From NCBI GenBank assembly GCA_041623475.1, contig JBFJWU010000013.1, positions 1 to 19,679 of the forward strand: 19,679 bases of DNA, in the 5' to 3' direction. The translations under genes and the position numbers were made by a program. This DNA comes from JBFJWU01 sp041623475 [NCBI: bacterium] (lineage in GTDB: Bacteria > J088). Shown piece by piece: positions 15,011-19,679 of the stretch (its first letter is position 1; each line of letters opens with the position of its first letter). The notes under the pieces are model-generated. The model was not told the origin of the DNA. It did no database searches and was given only the letters and a program-made list of their open reading frames with translations.

Positions 15011-15820
15011 CTAGATCAACCTTGCCGACAGATCTGTAAACGCATCAAAGGTCCGCAAAATCAGGTTGCGGTCCATGGCTTGGCGGGGTGTCCCGACCTG
15101 TGACCAACCCCGGTCGCTGGCATCTGCCACAGGTTTCAGTTCAATTTCCGTCGGGCGGTCATCGCGAACGGTTGCACGCAAACCCCGGGTCCAGTGACGG
15201 TTCTCTGAATCCCGGTACAATTCCAGCAGCATGATCGGTATTTTCAGATGGTCAACCGTAAATGGTTTAGTGCTCAGATTGTCAATTGTAATCGGTGTAA
15301 TGGCACGATTGGCGCGTGGTTCGAACTCCTCGATTCCTGTTCGCGCTTTGGTTCGGGCAACGTAGCAAAGCTCTCCGGACCGAGTGTTTTCACCGAACCA
15401 GGTGTCCGATGGGCGAACTGTCGGCAACTGCAACAGCTCTGGTCCCGCGTCAGGATGCAACGCCATCCATAGCGCTGTCCCAACGTACAAATCGATCGCC
15501 TGACCGGGTGGTATCGACAATGGGATTTCCGGTTCAACGACATAAGATCGATCGCCCAGCACTGGCCGCATGGACAACTCGGGCGGCGACTCGGCAAATC
15601 CAAACCTGGCGGTTTCGAACAATTCCAGGTCATCCGGCCACTCTGTCGCCGGTTCGAACTGATCAAGATCAACGTCGCGATCCAGTCTCCAGGCAACCGT
15701 CCAGTCCCTGGGTTGACGACGGACATATACCGAAATCGCGCCAATCCGGAACCCGGCGTGTCTGGCTGACGCCAGCCGCACGATGGGGAACGGATCAAAT
15801 TTCAAAGCCTGTTCAGTCAC
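15011..15820 (-). CDS. DUF432 family protein
   Basis: A 269-residue protein from GTG 15820. The core agrees with DUF432 as I remember it: SIPPGQAIDLYVGTALWM (near 134-151), then LPTVRPSDTWFGENTRSGELCYVAR (about 163-187), then ITPITIDNLSTKPFTVDHLKIPIMLLELY (about 207-235). It is soluble and rich in beta-strand patterns; no catalytic motif is evident. DUF432 genes are often beside mscS genes, and this one abuts mscS with no gap and has another mscS upstream, suggesting a channel accessory or regulatory role (inference). A longer form from TTG 15868 would begin upstream of its own -10 hexamer and is unlikely. AGGA lies 12 nt before the chosen start. Confidence 0.7.
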   Translation of the reverse strand: MTEQALKFDPFPIVRLASARHAGFRIGAISVYVRRQPRDWTVAWRLDRDVDLDQFEPATEWPDDLELFETARFGFAESPPELSMRPVLGDRSYVVEPEIPLSIPPGQAIDLYVGTALWMALHPDAGPELLQLPTVRPSDTWFGENTRSGELCYVARTKARTGIEEFEPRANRAITPITIDNLSTKPFTVDHLKIPIMLLELYRDSENRHWTRGLRATVRDDRPTEIELKPVADASDRGWSQVGTPRQAMDRNLILRTFDAFTDLSARLI

Positions 15821-15857
15821 GGTTTGTAAAGATCCTGTCGATTGAGCCCACCCATAG

Positions 15858-15863
15858 AGTGTA
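15858..15863 (-). promoter_or_regulatory. -10-like hexamer for the DUF432-mscS operon
   Basis: TACACT on the minus strand (15863 to 15858), in the context GTACACTCTA shared with the rimB leader promoter. Transcription would start near 15851, giving a ~31-nt leader to GTG 15820. It lies in the 65-bp gap after the upstream mscS. Confidence 0.4.
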
Positions 15864-15885
15864 CTCAAACCCGTTGATCTAAACG

Positions 15886-16809
15886 CTACTTCGTGGTCTC
15901 CGGCATCGCATTGCGAAAATTGATGTCCCGTTGCGGGAACGGAATCTCCACGCCATTGGCAACGAATGCGGCCATTAGCGACTCGCGTACATCGGCAGCA
16001 ATAAAATTTCGACGCCAGGGTTCGCGCGTCCAGATGTTCAAGACGTAGTCCAAACTGGAATCACCGAAATTCTTCAGCAGGACGCTCGGCTCCGGGTTAG
16101 CCTCAACACCCTCTGTCCCGGCAGCCACCATGATTGCTAATTCAACGACCAGTGCGCGATCCGACTTGTAATGAACGCCGAACTCGACCGAAATTCGTGA
16201 TGTCGGATCTGACAGCGTCCAGTTGACCAGATTGTTCTCCAGCAGCACAGAATTAGGAATCATGACCTCGATGTTGTCCCAGTTCACCAACCTGGTCGCC
16301 CGCCAACCGATCTCCTGGACCAGTCCGAACTCACCGTTGACTTCAATAATGTCACCGACACGCACTGGCTGCTCGAAAAGCATCACCAACCCGCTGACAG
16401 AATTATTGATAAGGTTCTGCAGCCCGAAACCGATGCCAACGCCAAGCGCGGCCAGGACTGCAGCAATCGAACTGAATCCAACGCCGCTGACATCGAGGAT
16501 AAAGACAATCGCAACCAGCCACATGACGACGTTGACCAGTTGACCAAACGCGTGGGCACTTTTCTCGTCCTTGATCCGTTTTCGAGCCATGGCAACAGAT
16601 GCCGCGTGAACGCGATGGCGAATTGTCAAGAATGCGACAACCGCCAGCACAATCAAGAACACACGGATCAAAGTAATATCCTGGTTCCCGACCGAGAACA
16701 GACGAACATCCAGAACGGTGCGCACCTTCAGCAGCCACTCTGTTACCAATTCCATGTGTAACCTTGCGCTTTCGATACCTGTCCCGATTCGAAACAGGCG
16801 TTCATGCAT
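15886..16809 (-). CDS. MscS-family mechanosensitive ion channel (second copy)
   Basis: A 307-residue channel with membrane helices near 46-63, 90-110 and 113-146. The pore region IAAVLAALGVGIGFGLQNLINNSVSGLVMLFEQPVRVGDIIEVNG (about 114-158) closely follows the KefA/YbdG-type MscS consensus. The beta domain has NWDNIEVMIPNS, and the C-terminus has NGVEIPFPQRDINFR. It is more canonical than the neighbouring copy and clearly a paralogue, not a recent duplicate. ATG 16809 follows TGC-TAAGTT by 6 nt (leaderless). ATG 16755 has AAGG 6 nt upstream and would remove 18 unusual N-terminal residues; both are credible. It is separated from the DUF432 gene by 65 bp with its own promoter-like hexamer. Confidence 0.9.
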   Translation of the reverse strand: MHERLFRIGTGIESARLHMELVTEWLLKVRTVLDVRLFSVGNQDITLIRVFLIVLAVVAFLTIRHRVHAASVAMARKRIKDEKSAHAFGQLVNVVMWLVAIVFILDVSGVGFSSIAAVLAALGVGIGFGLQNLINNSVSGLVMLFEQPVRVGDIIEVNGEFGLVQEIGWRATRLVNWDNIEVMIPNSVLLENNLVNWTLSDPTSRISVEFGVHYKSDRALVVELAIMVAAGTEGVEANPEPSVLLKNFGDSSLDYVLNIWTREPWRRNFIAADVRESLMAAFVANGVEIPFPQRDINFRNAMPETTK

Positions 16810-16815
16810 GGTATC

Positions 16816-16824
16816 AACTTAGCA
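16816..16824 (-). promoter_or_regulatory. Extended -10 element of the second mscS gene
   Basis: On the minus strand TGC-TAAGTT (16824 to 16816) ends 6 nt before ATG 16809. It shares the TTGC-hexamer arrangement with the P450 and pilB-like genes. Confidence 0.35.
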
Positions 16825-16873
16825 AGGCGAGAAACGGATTGCCGGGAACCTTTCTGCCTGGTGATGTGTCTAG

Positions 16874-16898
16874 AAAAACAGGGCTTGACAAAGCCCTG
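16874..16898 (-). terminator. Intrinsic terminator hairpin on the minus strand
   Basis: Read leftward, CAGGGCTT-TGTC-AAGCCCTG is a perfect 8-bp stem with a 4-nt loop, followed at once by TTTTT (16878 to 16874). This is a good intrinsic terminator. No leftward gene ends here, since hsp20 to the right is rightward, so it would stop antisense transcription entering mscS. Its + strand also contains the TTGACA of the hsp20 promoter. Confidence 0.55.
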
Positions 16899-16912
16899 AA
16901 CGTGATTATTTT
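16885..16912 (+). promoter_or_regulatory. Probable promoter of the hsp20 gene
   Basis: A consensus -35 TTGACA (16885-16890) and TATTTT (16907-16912) are separated by 16 bp, with a start near 16919 and a ~92-nt leader. The -35 lies in the loop and right side of the 16879-16898 hairpin. I see no sigma32 -10 (CCCCAT-like) and no CIRCE repeat. Confidence 0.5.
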
Positions 16913-17010
16913 TTGACTTGGGTAGAGGCAGGAATCTGGAAGGAGACAAATACGACGCCGCCCGCACCCACACATTTCCGGAGTTTATTTTTACCAAGGA
17001 GGATGATCCG

Positions 17011-17448
17011 ATGAACATCATCAGATTTGATCCCTTTGTAGGGATCGACAGTGTTATGGATAATCACAGTCGCGTTGACCGGTCTGGCTGGAGCCGACCC
17101 CTGACGCCGTACGACGGACTAACGGCCGGGACATCCTGTCCCGCCATGGATATCACTGAAAGCGACCGGGAGTTTCGCCTCAGTATCGACCTGCCTGGAG
17201 TCAGCAAGGACAACATTGACATCCAGGTCCATGGCCGTAAGTTATCAGTTACCGCGACTCGCCCTGTCGACTACGGCAACGACGCACGATTGATGCGAAT
17301 GGAGCGGTTCAGCGGCCACTGGCAGCGAACCATTGAGTTGCCTGATGCTGCGGGCGATGACTTGCGGGCGACGTTCGACAATGGTGTGCTCGATATTGTC
17401 GTTTCCAAACGTCCCGAAGCAGTTCCCAGGTCCATAAAGATTCGCTGA
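17011..17448 (+). CDS. Hsp20/alpha-crystallin small heat-shock protein
   Basis: A 145-residue ATP-independent holdase that would bind unfolding proteins in oligomers. The alpha-crystallin domain spans about 42-134: AMDITESDREFRLSIDLPGVSKDNIDIQVHGRKLSV, then RMERFSGHWQRTIELPDA, and FDNGVLDIVVSKRP where the usual G-V-L-x-I-x-x-P-K has Ser for Pro. The C-terminal IKIR supplies the I-x-I motif that docks between dimers. The start is supported by AAGGAGG ending 8 nt before ATG 17011. Its ~92-nt leader could shelter the ribosome site (TTTCC at 16975-16979 can pair with GGAGG), so a thermometer is possible. The Panacea gene follows 73 bp downstream on the same strand. Confidence 0.92.
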   Translation: MNIIRFDPFVGIDSVMDNHSRVDRSGWSRPLTPYDGLTAGTSCPAMDITESDREFRLSIDLPGVSKDNIDIQVHGRKLSVTATRPVDYGNDARLMRMERFSGHWQRTIELPDAAGDDLRATFDNGVLDIVVSKRPEAVPRSIKIR

Positions 17449-17456
17449 ACTCAATT

Positions 17457-17493
17457 GCGGGCAGACGGTGTGAAAAGGCATCCGCCTGCCCGC
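17457..17493 (+). repeat. GC-rich hairpin between hsp20 and the Panacea gene
   Basis: GCGGGCAG (17457-17464) pairs perfectly with CTGCCCGC (17486-17493), and after one mismatch CGG pairs with CCG. There is no T-tract, so it is more likely an mRNA 3'-end stabiliser, processing site or partial attenuator than a standard intrinsic terminator. The AAGGAGG of the next gene begins 16 nt later. Confidence 0.5.
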
Positions 17494-17521
17494 CAGGAAA
17501 TTGTCTGGAAGGAGGATGTTC

Positions 17522-18058
17522 GTGACCTACTCAGCGAAAGCGGTGGCCAACTGGTTCATTGACCGCGCCGTTCGGCAACAAAGTGACCTTACCCTGCCCC
17601 GTTTGCAAAAACTGATTTTCATGGCCCACGGATGGTCCCTTGCACTTTTGGACCGACCGCTGGTTCGGGATGGATTCCAGGACCTGGAAGATGGGGTGGG
17701 CATACCTTCACTGACCTGCGAATTTGGCAGGAAAAGCGGCCAGCCGATTCGAAGAAAGGCTGTGGAATCCTGTTTCGATCGGCACACTCGTACCGTCCGT
17801 TCTTACGAACCGGCTATCGATCAAATGTCGCCTGAATTGCAGGCCGTGCTGGAAAATGTCTGGCGATCATACGGTCACCTGTCCAACCTGGAACTGGCGC
17901 AAGCGTTGCTGGCAGTACCCGAGCCTGATGACAGTGTCTTCGCCAGTTCAGGTGCGAGGGCGCAGGTACATGCACCACCAGGCACTGCCGAAATAAATCG
18001 ACATTTTGCCCTGGCAGATACAGCAGCGGTCGCTGGACAGGGCCACGTCGCCCCCTGA
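17522..18058 (+). CDS. Panacea domain (SocA-like, DUF4065) protein
   Basis: A 178-residue protein whose first ~140 residues match the Panacea/SocA-like domain: YSAKAVANWFIDRAV, LTLPRLQKLIFMAHGWSLALLDRPLVRDGF, GIPSLTCEF, and LQAVLENVWRSYGHLSNLELAQAL. The family includes SocA, which delivers toxin SocB to ClpXP in Caulobacter, and broadly neutralising PanA antitoxins. The C-terminal ~40 residues (after DDSVFASSGAR) are low in structure and not part of the domain. GTG 17522 was chosen because AAGGAGG ends 6 nt before it; ATG 17516 touches the ribosome site. No recognisable toxin gene adjoins it; the upstream neighbour is hsp20. An antitoxin or proteolytic-adaptor role is inference. Confidence 0.8.
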   Translation: MTYSAKAVANWFIDRAVRQQSDLTLPRLQKLIFMAHGWSLALLDRPLVRDGFQDLEDGVGIPSLTCEFGRKSGQPIRRKAVESCFDRHTRTVRSYEPAIDQMSPELQAVLENVWRSYGHLSNLELAQALLAVPEPDDSVFASSGARAQVHAPPGTAEINRHFALADTAAVAGQGHVAP

Positions 18059-18104
18059 CTCTCCGAACAATGATTGCGATATTCGTCCGCGCACCGCCCG
18101 GCCG

Positions 18105-18293
18105 CTAGCCGGACAGCAATGACATTGCCAACCAGGATACAAATACGCCAAGGCCGGTTGCGACAAGCACACCCAGCGTCGTGTCCCGGCGATCACGGCG
18201 ACGCCGCCGCTTCAGTGTTTCTCGCAGGTGCGGGTCGGTCGATCGGCCGGGATCAACCTGTGCCGCCGGAGCTACTCCACCTTCTGAGTTCAC
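18105..18293 (-). CDS. Small single-pass membrane protein, unknown function
   Basis: A 62-residue protein from GTG 18293, supported by a strong GGGGAGG site 5 nt upstream. The N-terminal ~26 residues are hydrophilic (STDPHLRET), then a dense basic stretch with RRRRRDRRD (about 31-39) precedes one C-terminal helix, TTLGVLVATGLGVFVSWLAMSLLSG, which reaches the last residue. The positive-inside rule puts the N-terminus in the cytoplasm, like a tail-anchored protein. No family recognised. It is convergent with the Panacea gene (46 bp apart) and divergent from the MAPEG gene; TATACT (18351 to 18346, minus strand) is a possible -10 overlapping the MAPEG promoter region. Confidence 0.6.
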   Translation of the reverse strand: MNSEGGVAPAAQVDPGRSTDPHLRETLKRRRRRDRRDTTLGVLVATGLGVFVSWLAMSLLSG

Positions 18294-18337
18294 GTAAGCC
18301 TCCCCACTCGACCGGCAGTGCCTGAAACATCCGCCGA

Positions 18338-18368
18338 TTGCATCCAGTATATCGCGACGGACTACAAT
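18338..18368 (+). promoter_or_regulatory. Promoter of the MAPEG gene, likely leaderless
   Basis: TACAAT (18363-18368) lies 7 nt before GTG 18376, with TTGCAT (18338-18343) as a possible -35 at 19 bp. The predicted transcript starts at or beside the start codon, and no Shine-Dalgarno sequence is placed well for GTG 18376. Confidence 0.45.
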
Positions 18369-18375
18369 AGGTGAC

Positions 18376-18813
18376 GTGACTAATCCAGAAACGATTATCC
18401 TGCCGGCCATCGCTATGGCTATTTATACGCTGGTTGCGCTGGGCGCGTTGGGGCTTGCCCGTTTGCGCGCAGTCAACCGACACCAGGTGGATTTTCGCTA
18501 CTACCGCTTGTACAACTCGGGTACACAGCCGGATCAGTTGCAATTGCTGAACAGGCATGTCCAAAACTTGTTTGAGGTCCCACCGTTGTTTTATGCAGTT
18601 GTCATCCTGACGTACGCGTCTGAACAGGTGACGCTGTCGTCAGTGATTCTGGCATGGGGCTTTGTGGTCCTGCGGTTTGCACACGCCTGGGTACACCTGT
18701 CGACCAATTTCGTCCCGCGCCGATTCAAAATATTTGCTGCATCGATCCTGGTCCTGGCTGGGCAATGGATCCTGCTACTGGTGGCGCTGTTGAGACAAAT
18801 AACCGTCCAGTAG
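18376..18813 (+). CDS. MAPEG family membrane protein
   Basis: A 145-residue membrane protein of the MAPEG superfamily (membrane-associated proteins in eicosanoid and glutathione metabolism). Four hydrophobic helices lie near 5-28, 67-83, 86-107 and 117-139. Between the first two is NRHVQNLFEVPPLFYA (59-74), the family hallmark N-x-x-E/Q-N-x-F-E-x-x-P. Eukaryotic members use glutathione or lipid substrates, but most bacterial ones have no proven activity. It starts at GTG 18376 with a promoter hexamer immediately upstream. It ends 9 bp from the convergent Wzi-like gene stop, with no visible terminator between them. Confidence 0.85.
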   Translation: MTNPETIILPAIAMAIYTLVALGALGLARLRAVNRHQVDFRYYRLYNSGTQPDQLQLLNRHVQNLFEVPPLFYAVVILTYASEQVTLSSVILAWGFVVLRFAHAWVHLSTNFVPRRFKIFAASILVLAGQWILLLVALLRQITVQ

Positions 18814-18822
18814 TCGGCACCG

Positions 18823-19679
18823 TCAGCGCCGGAAATCCGGTTGAAATGACAATTTTGCCGACAACCCGGCGATAAATGCGGCACCTGGTTCACCCGGTCG
18901 GCGGCGAATCCCACCAGCCTTGAACTCTGTGCCCAGACGCATGTCATTCGCGATCGGCATCTCCCACGACACCCAGCCGTAGCCACGCAATTCCGCCGGG
19001 CGGTCCTGCAGCAATTCAAGGTCCTTGAGCCCGGTATCAGATCCATTTCCCCGCAATTGCTGGTACTGGTTGAAATCCTGCGCCGCAAAGACTGCCCCAT
19101 ACCGCAACATCCGGTCGCCACCCAGCACATGCCTGGCCGTTACCGTCGCCAGGTCACCGTCGGGACCGATCGGGCTGCCCAGCAACAAATAGTCCAGCGC
19201 ATTTCCCTCGCGCCAGAAAAAGTGACGATAGGCAATGGCAGCCACGTGCGCATATTCGGCCCGCAGACTGACGCGACCGACAGGGTCCAACCGCGGCAGG
19301 AAGATTCCGCCTTTCCAACTGGTCAATTGGGTCAGAAGTTCGATTCCCGTATTTCGCGATTCATCGACCATCGCCTCCAGATACGCCTGCGCCCCGCGCA
19401 ACCTGGGCACCGTTACGACCCCATCGATCGAAGCACGGCGATCGGTACGGTTGGATGTCTGTCCGTTGTCCAGGCGCCTTCGATAAAACCCCGCCTCGGC
19501 AAAAAAATCGACCGCGTCAAAAGGCGGCGCACCCTGCCCCCCCATTTCCAGCACGTGGGTTGCGGACATTTCCATCTGCGGCACAAACCGACCCGTAACC
19601 CGATAGCCATACATCCAGGATCCGTTCACCTCGCCGCGATCTTCCTGATACCCGACGAAAGCCCGCCAGCGACAGGCGC
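18823..19679 (-). CDS. Wzi-like outer-membrane beta-barrel protein, N-terminus missing
   Basis: The leftward frame is open to the right window edge and ends at 18823, giving ~285 visible residues. It matches the later part of capsule assembly Wzi-family barrels as I recall them: GYRVTGRFVPQMEMSATHVLEMGGQG near the visible start, VSLRAEYAHVAAIAYRHFFWREGNALDYLLLGSPIGPDGDLATVTARH in the middle, and alternating amphipathic strands ending AAFIAGLSAKLSFQPDFRR. In E. coli, Wzi is an 18-stranded barrel that helps attach group 1 capsule. Many bacteria without that capsule type carry homologues, so a role in surface polysaccharide attachment is a family-level guess. GTG 19629 is an internal codon, not the start, because coding continues upstream of it. 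Confidence 0.65.
   Translation of the reverse strand, partial: ACRWRAFVGYQEDRGEVNGSWMYGYRVTGRFVPQMEMSATHVLEMGGQGAPPFDAVDFFAEAGFYRRRLDNGQTSNRTDRRASIDGVVTVPRLRGAQAYLEAMVDESRNTGIELLTQLTSWKGGIFLPRLDPVGRVSLRAEYAHVAAIAYRHFFWREGNALDYLLLGSPIGPDGDLATVTARHVLGGDRMLRYGAVFAAQDFNQYQQLRGNGSDTGLKDLELLQDRPAELRGYGWVSWEMPIANDMRLGTEFKAGGIRRRPGEPGAAFIAGLSAKLSFQPDFRR

Noticed and set aside
15821-15868. Longer DUF432 start at TTG 15868
   Set aside because: This codon lies upstream of the -10-like TACACT, so it would not be in the transcript; GTG 15820 is better placed.
18097-18111. CCGGC-CGCTA-GCCGG hairpin as terminator between Panacea and the small membrane gene
   Set aside because: Only a 5-bp stem with no T-tract on either strand, and it overlaps a stop codon.

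Overview
The window looks like a chromosomal segment of a moderately high-GC Gram-negative bacterium. Evidence for an outer membrane is a TonB-dependent receptor, a Wzi-like outer-membrane barrel and several lipoprotein signals. A RimK/RimB pair, two MscS channels next to a DUF432 protein and a MAPEG protein fit a gammaproteobacterium, probably marine or free-living, but the taxon is inference. No rRNA, tRNA, CRISPR array, insertion sequence or phage module was recognised. GTG starts are unusually common, and several genes have a -10-like hexamer only 6-8 nt before the start codon.

Left region (1-4603): a leftward run encodes a PHM-fold copper monooxygenase homologue, an amidohydrolase with a twin-arginine motif, and a PQQ-type beta-propeller lipoprotein cut by the window edge. 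It is divergent from a TetR regulator that overlaps the gene of a small lipoprotein by 4 nt. Two inverted repeats lie in the divergent gap. I read this as a regulated, exported oxidation/hydrolysis pathway of unknown substrate.

Second region (4604-9276): about 400 bp without a convincing gene precedes a TonB-dependent receptor. Then come a cytochrome P450 resembling the animal CYP7/CYP8 families and a YjdF/DUF2238-like membrane protein that overlaps the P450 stop by 4 nt.

Third region (9342-13992): a RimK-type ATP-grasp ligase carries an extra C-terminal RCK_C (TrkA-C) domain and overlaps an AstE/AspA-family zinc carboxypeptidase. A RimB-type retropepsin-like protease is convergent. Together they form a probable peptide-tag writing and removal module. 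A 26-codon ORF overlaps the rimB start. Upstream is an orphan GspE/PilB-type ATPase with an MshEN-like N-terminus.

Right region (14126-19679): a DUF432-mscS operon sits beside a second mscS. Next come an Hsp20 small heat-shock gene and a Panacea (SocA-like/DUF4065) gene separated by a GC-rich hairpin. They are followed by a small membrane protein with a strong ribosome binding site, a divergent MAPEG protein, and a Wzi-like barrel gene that runs off the right edge.
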